Shown here: positions 1 to 7,252 of the stretch, piece after piece
Numbering within the stretch: the first letter of the stretch is position 1
Layout: each line of letters opens with the position of its first letter
Source of the DNA: Bacteroidota bacterium
Lineage (GTDB): Bacteria; Bacteroidota; Bacteroidia; Cytophagales; Cyclobacteriaceae
Length of the DNA: 12,313 nucleotides
Direction of reading: 5' to 3'
Assembly: GCA_023417955.1 (NCBI GenBank)
Contig: JAEZDW010000506.1
Span: 1 to 12,313, forward strand
The notes under the pieces: model-generated
Seen by the model: the letters and a program-made list of their open reading frames with translations, nothing else
Database searches by the model: none
What the model was told of the DNA's origin: nothing
Program-made: the position numbers and the translations under genes

Positions 1-45
1 CCTTCATACCGCAGTCGTTAGTGCCGAGGCCCTACTTAAAAAGCT

Positions 46-63
46 AAGTTAACAAATTAACTT
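46..63 (-). terminator. Possible terminator of the phospholipase C-like gene
   Basis: A perfect AT-only inverted repeat (7-bp arms AAGTTAA/TTAACTT, 4-nt loop) lies 14 nt past the stop of the minus-strand gene. Read on the minus strand it is followed within a few bases by a run of five T. The stem is weak because it has almost no G-C pairs, so termination is plausible but not secure. Confidence 0.4.
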
Positions 64-77
64 GTACCAACTCACAG

Positions 78-1052
78 TTAGTCTTCCCCGTCCGCATCGT
101 GACTTCTTGCATCGATTTTCTTTTGTCTCCATTCCTGAAGTTCCAGTCGGCGCGCTTCAAGCTCGGCGTCCGTAGGCTCATAACCAATCAGTGCGTCAAG
201 GTTTGGTTGACCGGCGTCTACCCAGGCAGTGTACCAAAAACACCCTGTCATTATCACAGCTGCCCGCATTCTTCTTTCAACCATACCGCGGAGTACCTTG
301 TGATATACCTCTGAGTATTCCCGCGAATAAACTTTCATTGTAGTCCTCCCCCTGGTTTCGAAAGTAAACTTCCGTTCACCAAATTTTTCGGACAGTGTTC
401 TTTCCTCATTAAGTACGGAGTCTTTGAGCAGATGCGACTCCACAACAGCATCCCAGATTGCACGTTGGGGATCGGTTAGGTAGTTTGCACGGCCGACGAA
501 GAAGTCGTACTCCTGTGAATACAACTCGACCAGTCTCGACTCCCAGAATCCGTGTATCCCATCTTGTCCGGTAAGCTGCCCGTTGTAATTCTCAGTGGTG
601 TGAAGCGGGACATGCGCGTCGCCGATGTAGTGCCCGATTTCCGCTGACATTTTTAGAACGCGCTCCGGGTCTCGCATCAGAAATGCCTCACGCAACCTAA
701 AGTACATGCGGTATACGTGCCATGGGACAATGCCATAAGCCTTAAGGGTGTCTTCGGAATACATCGCCTCAGCATCGGCCCAGTTCCGTGGCATCTTGTA
801 TAAGGCGCTGTCGCCATAGTGATCAAGGTCGATATAATGACGCGCAGCTTCATCAACGACTGAATAGCGGCGCCGGTCAGGGTTTACTGCGGCTTCGGTG
901 AGATAGGTAAGGTTCTTTTTATAGAACCCAATCATCTCCGGAGGCAGGGTAAAAACAGCAAGGTTATTGATCTTCTTGTGACCAAAGAAGCCCCACGCGG
1001 AGCTTAAGACAAGCACGACACAGGCGGTCACGCTGAGGACAACGGGTTTCAT
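78..1052 (-). CDS. Secreted zinc-dependent phospholipase C / S1-P1 nuclease-fold protein
   Basis: A 324-residue exported metallohydrolase. Residues 1-19 form a signal peptide ending Ser-Ser-Ala, so cleavage would leave Trp20 as the mature N-terminus. In this fold the N-terminal Trp is itself a zinc ligand. Further candidate ligands are His25, Asp59, His72, His112, His141-x3-Asp145, His151 and His167-x3-Glu171. The 141/145/151 spacing and the His-x3-Glu pair match the Bacillus cereus phospholipase C pattern; S1/P1 nucleases usually have Asp at the last position. The C-terminal ~40 residues are charged and probably extend beyond the catalytic fold. The likely role is phosphodiester cleavage in the periplasm or outside the cell; whether the substrate is lipid or nucleic acid cannot be told. 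It is transcribed divergently from the aminotransferase gene and has no evident tie to amino-acid synthesis. Confidence 0.75.
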   Translation of the reverse strand: MKPVVLSVTACVVLVLSSAWGFFGHKKINNLAVFTLPPEMIGFYKKNLTYLTEAAVNPDRRRYSVVDEAARHYIDLDHYGDSALYKMPRNWADAEAMYSEDTLKAYGIVPWHVYRMYFRLREAFLMRDPERVLKMSAEIGHYIGDAHVPLHTTENYNGQLTGQDGIHGFWESRLVELYSQEYDFFVGRANYLTDPQRAIWDAVVESHLLKDSVLNEERTLSEKFGERKFTFETRGRTTMKVYSREYSEVYHKVLRGMVERRMRAAVIMTGCFWYTAWVDAGQPNLDALIGYEPTDAELEARRLELQEWRQKKIDARSHDADGED

Positions 1053-1174
1053 AACGCAATGAGTTAACAGTTAAAACAACGGTAATTCAAGATAATAAAA
1101 ATCGTTAATCGGAACTTCATCACATGAGGTGAATACTTTGCTTACTATCGTTAGGGTCATCAAAAAAAGCCGGG

Positions 1175-1209
1175 TTGTTTTTAATAAAAGAAAACTAATG
1201 CAAACTTTG
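1175..1209 (+). promoter_or_regulatory. Candidate Bacteroidota-type promoter for the aminotransferase gene
   Basis: A TTG (1175-1177) and an AAACTTTG box (1202-1209) are about 27 nt apart start to start. They resemble the -33 TTTG/TTG and -7 TAnnTTTG elements of Bacteroidota sigma-ABfr promoters, with one mismatch in the -7 box. Transcription would start around 1216, shortly before the ATG at 1232. Such boxes are short, so this is only a candidate. Confidence 0.28.
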
Positions 1210-1231
1210 CGCGACTTTTCCGACGAACAAC

Positions 1232-2533
1232 ATGCGGCAAAAATTACTAAGTGAAGGCGCTAACGAACTAAGTTATGAGATTCGTGAGATCGTCAAGAAA
1301 GCTGATCAGCTGAAGAAACTCGGCGTCAGTATTTCATTTGAAAACATCGGTGATCCGATTCAGAAGAATCACAAACTTCCCCAGTGGATCAAGGACATCG
1401 TCGCGGATCTAATGAAGCAGGACGATACCTACAGCTATTGCCCTTCCAAGGGAATGCTTGAAACACGTGAGTTTCTCGCGAAGCAGACAAATGCCCTTGG
1501 CGGTGTTCAGATTACTGCCGACGATATCTGCTTCTTCAATGGTCTTGGCGACGCCATATCCAAGGCGTATCAATTCATTACGCCAACGTCGCGTATCATC
1601 GGACCATCACCTGCATACTCAACGCACTCAAGTGCTGAGGCCGCGCATGCCAGTCATGAACCACTTACCTACAAACTCGATCCCAACAATAAATGGTATC
1701 CGGACCTCGATGACCTTTACAACAAGGTGAAATACAACCCGAACGTGGTCGGCATTCTGATCATCAATCCTGATAATCCTACGGGAATGGTTTACCCGCA
1801 TGAAACGCTTAAACGGATTGTTGAAATCGCCAAAGAGTTTGACCTCTTTTTAATCGCGGATGAAATCTATATCAATATCACCTACAACGGTGTGAGGGCG
1901 TACGCACTTGCTGAAATCATCGAAGACGTTCCTGGTATATCAATGAAGGGAATTTCGAAGGAGTTGCCCTGGCCGGGTGCTCGCTGCGGATGGATGGAAT
2001 ATTACAATCGGAGCAAGGACGACGATTTCAACCGTCTTTGCTCCGCGCTCGATAACGCGAAGATGATCGAAGTTTGTTCTACGAAGTTACCCCAGGTGGC
2101 GATACCAAAAATTCTTGGTGATCCGCGCTTCAAAACCTATCGTGATGAAACAAACCGTAACATCGGACGAAGAAGCAAGATCATAACGGACATTCTTAGC
2201 ACAGTGCCGGAGTTGACATTCAACGAAACATTCGGTGCGTTCTACAACACGATCATATTTCGCGAAGGCACATTGAAACCGACCCAGCGACTGAAGATCG
2301 ATAATCCCGAGATACGAGATCTGGTCGAGAGTTGGGTGTCGACAGACATTCCGATGGACAAACGATTCGTGTACTATCTGCTGGCTGCCAAAGGTGTTTG
2401 TGTCGTTCCGATTTCTTCATTCTGCTCGGAGCTACAGGGCTTTCGTGTAACCCTTCTCGAGGAAGACGAAGGCACGCTGGTGAACACGTTTACAGCAATT
2501 CGCGACGGTCTCGTTGAGTATCTGGCATCTTAA
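1232..2533 (+). CDS. Fold-type I PLP-dependent aminotransferase (class I/II)
   Basis: A 433-residue cytosolic aminotransferase of the AspC/AlaA-like superfamily. The fold-type I landmarks appear in order: N-terminal segment with EIREIV; Tyr-containing substrate loop at 67-74; the NPDNPTG motif at 179-185 (Asn182 near the PLP ring O3'); Asp210-Glu-Ile-Tyr213 (Asp on the pyridine N); SKELPWPGARCGW with Lys243 as the predicted Schiff-base lysine and Arg251 as the phosphate contact; and a C-terminal GFRVTLLE with the likely carboxylate-binding Arg. The ATG at 1232 gives a start immediately before conserved sequence, with no Shine-Dalgarno, as is usual in Bacteroidota. Specificity cannot be read from sequence; alanine, aspartate or valine-pyruvate activity are all possible. 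It lies just upstream of the ilv leader but is separated by a small terminator, so it is probably a distinct transcription unit. Confidence 0.85.
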   Translation: MRQKLLSEGANELSYEIREIVKKADQLKKLGVSISFENIGDPIQKNHKLPQWIKDIVADLMKQDDTYSYCPSKGMLETREFLAKQTNALGGVQITADDICFFNGLGDAISKAYQFITPTSRIIGPSPAYSTHSSAEAAHASHEPLTYKLDPNNKWYPDLDDLYNKVKYNPNVVGILIINPDNPTGMVYPHETLKRIVEIAKEFDLFLIADEIYINITYNGVRAYALAEIIEDVPGISMKGISKELPWPGARCGWMEYYNRSKDDDFNRLCSALDNAKMIEVCSTKLPQVAIPKILGDPRFKTYRDETNRNIGRRSKIITDILSTVPELTFNETFGAFYNTIIFREGTLKPTQRLKIDNPEIRDLVESWVSTDIPMDKRFVYYLLAAKGVCVVPISSFCSELQGFRVTLLEEDEGTLVNTFTAIRDGLVEYLAS

Positions 2534-2561
2534 TTTACGAACACACGTACGGGAAACTAAC

Positions 2562-2588
2562 ATCCGTTTAAGCGGATTTTTTAACTTT
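2562..2588 (+). terminator. Intrinsic terminator after the aminotransferase gene
   Basis: A short hairpin (arms ATCCG/CGGAT, 6-nt loop, 2562-2577) is followed at once by a run of six T, then AAC and six more T. The stem is only 5 bp, but position and T tracts fit a terminator closing the upstream gene and insulating the ilv leader. Confidence 0.55.
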
Positions 2589-2624
2589 TTTGTCGCAAAT
2601 ACTTGAATCGTAAATGATTATTTG
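2589..2624 (+). promoter_or_regulatory. Candidate promoter of the ilv operon leader
   Basis: TTTG at 2589-2592 and ATTATTTG ending at 2624 roughly match the Bacteroidota -33 TTTG and -7 TAnnTTTG boxes, with a spacer of about 24 nt and two mismatches in the -7 element. Transcription would begin near 2630, some 20 nt before the leader peptide ATG. This is the only gap between the upstream terminator and the leader, so a promoter is expected here, but the boxes themselves are weak evidence. Confidence 0.28.
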
Positions 2625-2650
2625 TGACAATTGTACTCGCACAGAATTTT

Positions 2651-2773
2651 ATGTCACAGAAATCAAAAATGACCGAACGCTTGTTAAACCGCATAGGTTT
2701 GAATTGTATTTCTGTGCTTCTCATTATCGTGATCCTGCTTGTAGTCAAACGGGGCGATAGTGATTGGACTTGA
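2651..2773 (+). CDS. Branched-chain amino acid leader peptide (attenuator peptide), 40 codons
   Basis: A short ORF, ATG 2651 to TGA 2771-2773 (a second in-frame ATG at 2669 would give 34 codons). Residues 20-32 read ISVLLIIVILLVV: 12 of 13 are branched-chain residues, with four Ile, four Leu and four Val. It ends 18 nt before the 5' arm of a strong intrinsic terminator that precedes ilvE. By analogy with the ilvGMEDA and ilvBN leaders of enterobacteria, translation of these control codons would sense charged Ile-, Leu- and Val-tRNA, and the peptide itself has no further role. Initiation has no Shine-Dalgarno but an A/T-rich upstream stretch, normal for this phylum. A small one-span membrane protein is an alternative reading, but the terminator geometry and the complementary segment after the control codons favour a leader. 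The peptide and its function are inferred from sequence. Confidence 0.85.
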   Translation: MSQKSKMTERLLNRIGLNCISVLLIIVILLVVKRGDSDWT

Positions 2774-2801
2774 TTTTGAGAACCTGAAACGAACCGCCCC
2801 G
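2750..2801 (+). promoter_or_regulatory. Predicted antiterminator pairing in the ilv leader
   Basis: CGGGGCG at 2750-2756, one codon after the last Val control codon, is perfectly complementary to CGCCCCG at 2795-2801, which lies inside the 5' arm of the terminator stem. Forming this 7-bp G-C helix would block 7 of the 11 terminator base pairs. A ribosome stalled early in the control-codon run leaves 2750-2756 free to pair (readthrough). A ribosome reaching the stop at 2771 occludes or melts it (termination). I do not see a clear upstream segment for a competing 1:2 hairpin. Confidence 0.7.
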
Positions 2802-2825
2802 GAGCCCCCGGGGCGGTTTTGTTTT
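2792..2825 (+). terminator. Attenuator terminator upstream of ilvE
   Basis: A perfect 11-bp stem (2792-2802 with 2808-2818, AACCGCCCCGG/CCGGGGCGGTT) has a 5-nt loop and is followed by TTGTTTT. This is a textbook intrinsic terminator about 40 nt before the ilvE ATG at 2863. Being upstream of the operon and directly after the leader peptide, it is expected to act as the conditional terminator of the attenuator. Confidence 0.85.
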
Positions 2826-2835
2826 GTATGCGAAC

Positions 2836-2853
2836 GAACAAACTAACAGTTGT
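2836..2853 (+). repeat. 18-bp repeat, ilvE copy
   Basis: GAACAAACTAACAGTTGT lies about 11 nt after the T tract of the ilv attenuator and 9 nt before the ilvE ATG. The identical 18-mer recurs after the hairpin upstream of leuC. It contains an imperfect dyad (AACT-AAC-AGTT core). It may be a shared 5' UTR element or protein/RNA binding site. Confidence 0.8.
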
Positions 2854-2862
2854 AAAAAACAC

Positions 2863-3750
2863 ATGTATTATACCAAAGACACGATCCTGTTTCTGAATGG
2901 CAAGTTCATCAAGGCGGTTGATGCGCATACTGATTTGTACAGCCAGTCCCTGCACTATGGAATGGGCGTCTTCGAAGGTATCCGTGCATACGAAACTCAA
3001 AACGGAACGAAAATCTTCAAGGCGTACGAACACTTCGAACGTCTGAAGAAAAGCTGTGCACTCGTCGGTATTCCGTTTCAATATGAAACCGACGAATTGA
3101 TCCAGATTGCATACCAGCTTCTTGAGAAGAACGGATACTCTGACGCCTACCTTCGGCCTCTGGTGTATTGCGGCCCGAACATGCAACTCACCCACACGTC
3201 AGAGGTGTACCTTATGATGTGCGCGTGGCGATGGGAAAAATATCATGGCGATAAACAATTGAAACTTTGTGTATCGTCTTATCAGCGACCTAATCCCAAC
3301 TCCCTGAAAATGGAAGCAAAGGTTACCGGTCACTACGTCAATTCGATTCTCGCCACAAGCGAAGCGAAGGTAAGAGGTTACGATGAAGCACTGATGCTTG
3401 ACATGCATGGAAACATTGCCGAGGCACCGGGCGCAAACTTCTTCATGGAAAAAAATGGTGTGTTGTATACACCATCACTGGGTCATATCCTTCCGGGAAT
3501 TACCAGGCAAACGGTAATGAACATCTGTCGCGAACTTGATATTCCTGTTGAAGAGAGAGTCATAACTCCGGATGACCTCGAGGCAGCAGACAGTGCATTC
3601 CTGTGCGGAACCGCAGCTGAAATCGTGGGCATCGAATCGATTGATGCCAAGCCTTTTCAAAAACCCTGGTTTGAAAGCCTTGGGGCTTCCGTTCAGGAAG
3701 CGTATAAATGTCAGGTGCTGGAGAAGTCATTCAGCTACGTGATCATATAA
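2863..3750 (+). CDS. ilvE: Branched-chain amino acid aminotransferase
   Basis: A 295-residue class IV (fold-type IV) PLP aminotransferase. It catalyses the final reversible transamination of the 2-oxo acids to Ile, Val and Leu with glutamate. Visible landmarks: the N-terminal beta strand and FLNGKFI; SLHYGMGVFEGIRAYET (29-45); EHFERLKKS around 56-64 with a PLP-phosphate Arg; Lys153 in KMEAKVTGHYVNSIL as the Schiff-base lysine; Glu187 in NIAEAPGANFF contacting the PLP ring N; PGITR (211-215) and LCGTAAEI (247-254) for phosphate and substrate binding. The start is taken at ATG 2863. An upstream TTG at 2824 extends the frame but lies in the T tract of the attenuator terminator, and its 13 extra residues do not resemble the family. 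It is the first structural gene after the attenuator, so it should be the most directly controlled. Confidence 0.93.
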   Translation: MYYTKDTILFLNGKFIKAVDAHTDLYSQSLHYGMGVFEGIRAYETQNGTKIFKAYEHFERLKKSCALVGIPFQYETDELIQIAYQLLEKNGYSDAYLRPLVYCGPNMQLTHTSEVYLMMCAWRWEKYHGDKQLKLCVSSYQRPNPNSLKMEAKVTGHYVNSILATSEAKVRGYDEALMLDMHGNIAEAPGANFFMEKNGVLYTPSLGHILPGITRQTVMNICRELDIPVEERVITPDDLEAADSAFLCGTAAEIVGIESIDAKPFQKPWFESLGASVQEAYKCQVLEKSFSYVII

Positions 3751-3762
3751 TGACAGCATTGA

Positions 3763-3794
3763 CTGCACGGAAACGGAACTTCGTTACCGTGCAG
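3763..3794 (+). other. Stem-loop in the ilvE-ilvD gap
   Basis: Arms CTGCACGG (3763-3770) and CCGTGCAG (3787-3794) pair perfectly. After one A-A mismatch a further 4 bp (AACG/CGTT) continue the helix, with a loop of about 6 nt. The nearest T run (3806-3812) starts about 11 nt later, so it is not a canonical terminator. It may mark mRNA processing or a stability boundary, or act as a partial terminator. Confidence 0.6.
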
Positions 3795-3838
3795 CAGAGA
3801 GAAATATTTTTTAACCTGTAAAGATCTGAATAACGAAC

Positions 3839-5521
3839 GTGAACGAACTGAACAAGTACAGCAAGACACTCACTCAGGATCCCACATTACCTGCTGCACA
3901 GGCAATGTTGTACGGGATCGGTCTTACTGAAGCAGATATGCTTAAGGCACAGGTGGGAATCGTCAGCACGGGCTACGATGGCAACACCTGTAACATGCAC
4001 CTTAACCAGCTTGCCCAACAGGTAAAATCAGCTGTGTGGGATAATGAACTCGTGGGTCTCATCTTTAATACGATCGGTGTAAGCGATGGCATGAGCAACG
4101 GTACCGAGGGAATGCGCTATTCGCTCGTTAGTCGCGAAATCATTGCTGATTCTATAGAGGCCGTATGTGGGGCTCAATATTACGACGGGCTAATAGCCGT
4201 GGTGGGATGCGACAAAAACATGCCGGGTGCACTTATCGCCATGGGCAGGTTGAACAGACCTTCCATTATGGTGTATGGCGGAACGATCGCGGGAGGAAAT
4301 TACAAGGGGCGCACGCTGAATATTATTTCAGCTTTCGAAGCTCTCGGTGAAAGCATGGCTGGAAAAATCACGCCAGAAGATTTCAAAGGTATTGTGCAGA
4401 ACAGCTGTCCGGGAGCAGGGGCGTGCGGTGGAATGTACACGGCCAACACCATGGCTTCAGCGATTGAAGCACTTGGGATGTCCCTGCCCTACTCGTCGTC
4501 AAATCCGGCATTGAGTCCCGAAAAAGCTGAGGAATGCAAAACGGCGGCAAAGGCAATCAGACATTTGCTCGCAATTGATCTCAAGCCGCGCGATATCATG
4601 ACGTTCGAAGCGTTTGAGAATGCAATTACAGTAGTCATGGCGTTGGGAGGCTCAACGAATGCTGTGCTCCACCTTATAGCGATGGCGAAAGCTGCTGGTG
4701 TCGAACTGACTCAAGAGGATTTTCAGCGGATTTCAGACAAGACTCCGCTCATTGCTGATCTTAAACCGAGCGGAAAATACCTTATGGAAGAACTGCATCG
4801 CATAGGTGGTGTTCCGATTGTGATGAAGTATCTGCTCGACAAAGGATTCCTCCACGGAGACTGCGTGACAGTTACCGGCAAGACGATCAGTGAAAATCTT
4901 AAGGACATCCCTGCGCTCGACTTCGTTTCGCAAGACGTGATTGTACCGCTTGAAAAGCCGATCAAAGCAACGGGTCACCTGCAGATTCTCTATGGCAACC
5001 TCGCGACTGGCGGTTCGGTGGCTAAGATTACCGGTAAAGAAGGTGAAAAATTCACAGGCCCCGCCCGCGTCTTTAACGGAGAGTTTGAACTGGTCGAAGG
5101 AATTACCAACGGCAGGGTGCAGAGCGGAGACGTGGTTGTTATCAGATACGTCGGGCCAAAAGGTGCGCCCGGCATGCCGGAGATGCTTAAACCTACATCA
5201 GCAATCATGGGCGCTGGACTTGGTAAGCAAGTCGCGTTAATCACCGATGGAAGATTTTCAGGTGGCTCTCATGGTTTCGTTATCGGGCACATTACTCCCG
5301 AGGCAATGGACGGTGGACTTATTGCATTGGTGGAAGACGGTGACATCATTGAGATCGATGTTGAAAAACATTCGATCAATCTGATTGTCGATGACTCTGT
5401 CCTTGACAGCCGGAGAGCAGCGTGGCAAAAGCCTCCGCTCCGGGCGAAGAATGGAATTTTGTTGAAATATGCTAAACACGTAAAAACTGCAGCCGATGGA
5501 TGCGTTACTGACGAAGAGTAA
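3839..5521 (+). CDS. ilvD: Dihydroxy-acid dehydratase
   Basis: A 560-residue iron-sulfur enzyme that dehydrates 2,3-dihydroxy-3-methylbutanoate or -pentanoate to the 2-oxo acids for Val and Ile. Three cluster cysteines sit in conserved settings: Cys51 (GNTCNMHL), Cys124 (VGCDKNMPG) and Cys196 (NSCPGAGACGGMYTANTM). Ser474 in DGRFSGGSHGF is the predicted catalytic base by analogy with characterised family members. The length matches the shorter plant/mycobacterial type, known to carry a [2Fe-2S] cluster, rather than the ~616-residue E. coli type; the cluster type here is inferred. The start is a GTG at 3839, chosen because the protein then begins MNELNKYSKTLTQDP, the usual start of the family. 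The 3' end overlaps ilvB by 26 nt, implying translational coupling. Confidence 0.94.
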   Translation: MNELNKYSKTLTQDPTLPAAQAMLYGIGLTEADMLKAQVGIVSTGYDGNTCNMHLNQLAQQVKSAVWDNELVGLIFNTIGVSDGMSNGTEGMRYSLVSREIIADSIEAVCGAQYYDGLIAVVGCDKNMPGALIAMGRLNRPSIMVYGGTIAGGNYKGRTLNIISAFEALGESMAGKITPEDFKGIVQNSCPGAGACGGMYTANTMASAIEALGMSLPYSSSNPALSPEKAEECKTAAKAIRHLLAIDLKPRDIMTFEAFENAITVVMALGGSTNAVLHLIAMAKAAGVELTQEDFQRISDKTPLIADLKPSGKYLMEELHRIGGVPIVMKYLLDKGFLHGDCVTVTGKTISENLKDIPALDFVSQDVIVPLEKPIKATGHLQILYGNLATGGSVAKITGKEGEKFTGPARVFNGEFELVEGITNGRVQSGDVVVIRYVGPKGAPGMPEMLKPTSAIMGAGLGKQVALITDGRFSGGSHGFVIGHITPEAMDGGLIALVEDGDIIEIDVEKHSINLIVDDSVLDSRRAAWQKPPLRAKNGILLKYAKHVKTAADGCVTDEE

Positions 5522-7247
5522 ATCTGATGTTCAACAAGCCGCGAAGCATACGATCTCAGGATCAGAAGTTTTGCTGCGCAGCCTGATTGGTGAAGGAGTC
5601 AAAACCATATTCGGCTACCCGGGAGGGGCTATCATGCCGGTATACGATGCGTTGTATTCATACCAGGACCGGCTGAATCACATCCTCGTTCGCCATGAAC
5701 AGGGTGCAATCCACGCAGCGCAGGGATTTGCCCGCGTTTCCGGAGACGTGGGCGTTGTTTTTGCAACCTCAGGTCCGGGCGCAACAAACCTGGTTACCGG
5801 TCTTGCCGACGCCCTCATCGACTCAACACCACTTGTATGTATTACAGGCCAGGTATTCGCGCATCTTTTGGGCACTGACGCCTTCCAGGAAACAGATGTA
5901 GTAAACACAACTATTCCTGTGACGAAGTGGAATGTTCAGGTTACCGAGGCAAAAGACATTGCATCGGCCGTTGCGCGTGCGTTCTACATCGCGCGCACGG
6001 GTCGTCCGGGACCGGTGTTGATAGACATTACCAAGAATGCTCAAAATGAATTAATTGAGGAAGCCGAATATAACAAGTGCGACTTCATCAGAACGTATAA
6101 ACCAAAACCTGTACTGCAAGTCTCGCAGGTTGAAGCAGCCGCAAAGTTGATCAATTCTGCCAAGCGTCCGTACCTTTTATGTGGTCAGGGTGTTCTGCTT
6201 TCCGGAGCAACAGATTCATTAGTCGCGCTGTCAGAAAAAACAGGAATACCGGTAGCGTGTACGTTGCTTGGCCTTGGAGGATTTCCTGCGGATCATCCCA
6301 ATTACGTGGGGTATTTAGGAATGCACGGCAACTATGGTCCAAACATCAACACCAATGAATGCGATGTGTTAATCGCTGTTGGCATGAGATTCGACGACCG
6401 CGTGACCGGAAATGTAAGCAAGTACGCGCGTCAGGCCCGCGTCGTTCATATCGATATCGATAAAGCCGAAATCAATAAGATCATCATAGCCGACGTGGCA
6501 GTTCATGCCGATGCGAAGGAAGCCCTTGATGCGCTCGCACCACTCTGTCGCGAAAACCGACATGAGGAATGGCTGAGCAGCTTTCACAAACTCAACAAAG
6601 TTGAATTCGACAAAGTGATCGCACCCGAACTCAAATCGGATCAGGATCTTAAGATGGCGGAGGTTATTTACCACTTGTCGAACATTACAAAAGGCAATGC
6701 GATTGTCGTGACTGACGTCGGGCAACATCAGATGGTGACGTCGAGGTACTATCACTTCAACAATCCGCGCACCCAGGTGACATCGGGGGGAGCAGGTACA
6801 ATGGGATTTGCTCTTCCGGCAGCACTCGGTGCCAAACTCGCAAAGCCGGATCAGCACGTTATTGCAGTAATCGGCGACGGTGGTTACCAAATGACAGTAC
6901 AGGAACTTGGTACAATCATGCAATACAAGATTCCCGTGAAGATTGTCGTTCTGAACAACAACTTTCTTGGGATGGTAAGACAATGGCAGCAGTTGTTCCA
7001 TGGAAAGCGGTACTCATTTACCGAAATGGTAAACCCCGACTTCGTCAAGCTTGCGGGCGCCTACGGTATTCCGGCCAGAAAAGTAGAGGACCGGGATTCT
7101 CTCCTGGCAGCAGTAAACGAAATGCTCGACGCGGAAACCCCGTACTTCCTGGAGGTGGTTGTCGGCAAGGAGGACAACGTGTTCCCGATGGTACCAGCTG
7201 GCGCAGGCGTATCAGAAGTGTTACTCGAGGCGCCACCGACAAAATAG
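5496..7247 (+). CDS. ilvB: Acetolactate (acetohydroxyacid) synthase, large catalytic subunit
   Basis: A 583-residue thiamine-diphosphate enzyme that condenses pyruvate with pyruvate or 2-oxobutanoate, the first step common to Val/Leu and Ile synthesis. Domains in order: the N-terminal Pyr domain with GEGVKTIFGYPGGAIMPVYD (32-51) and the catalytic Glu68 in RHEQGAIHAA; a central FAD-type domain; and a C-terminal PP domain with G460-D-G-G and N487-489 (VVLNNNFLG), the metal-diphosphate motif. Conserved family similarity begins near residue 20 (ISGSEVLLRSL), so the first ~19 residues, encoded partly in the ilvD overlap, are a poorly conserved extension. No other in-frame ATG exists before Met47, which supports ATG 5496. 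The regulatory subunit gene follows after 43 nt. Confidence 0.93.
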   Translation: MDALLTKSKSDVQQAAKHTISGSEVLLRSLIGEGVKTIFGYPGGAIMPVYDALYSYQDRLNHILVRHEQGAIHAAQGFARVSGDVGVVFATSGPGATNLVTGLADALIDSTPLVCITGQVFAHLLGTDAFQETDVVNTTIPVTKWNVQVTEAKDIASAVARAFYIARTGRPGPVLIDITKNAQNELIEEAEYNKCDFIRTYKPKPVLQVSQVEAAAKLINSAKRPYLLCGQGVLLSGATDSLVALSEKTGIPVACTLLGLGGFPADHPNYVGYLGMHGNYGPNINTNECDVLIAVGMRFDDRVTGNVSKYARQARVVHIDIDKAEINKIIIADVAVHADAKEALDALAPLCRENRHEEWLSSFHKLNKVEFDKVIAPELKSDQDLKMAEVIYHLSNITKGNAIVVTDVGQHQMVTSRYYHFNNPRTQVTSGGAGTMGFALPAALGAKLAKPDQHVIAVIGDGGYQMTVQELGTIMQYKIPVKIVVLNNNFLGMVRQWQQLFHGKRYSFTEMVNPDFVKLAGAYGIPARKVEDRDSLLAAVNEMLDAETPYFLEVVVGKEDNVFPMVPAGAGVSEVLLEAPPTK

Positions 7248-7252
7248 ATTAA

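Noticed and set aside
2651..2773. Small single-span membrane protein instead of a leader peptide
   Set aside because: The hydrophobic run could span a membrane, but it is almost purely Ile/Leu/Val in equal numbers, and it is tied to a terminator with a perfectly complementary segment just before ilvE; attenuation explains all of these together.
2581..3195. 204-codon minus-strand open frame across the ilv leader and the start of ilvE
   Set aside because: It runs antisense through the leader peptide, the terminator and the ilvE coding region, shows no recognisable domain, and is explained by the opposite-strand coding bias.
6369..7001. 210-codon minus-strand open frame inside ilvB
   Set aside because: Fully antisense to the conserved ThDP-binding part of ilvB; its Cys/His-rich translation looks like a shadow frame, not a domain.
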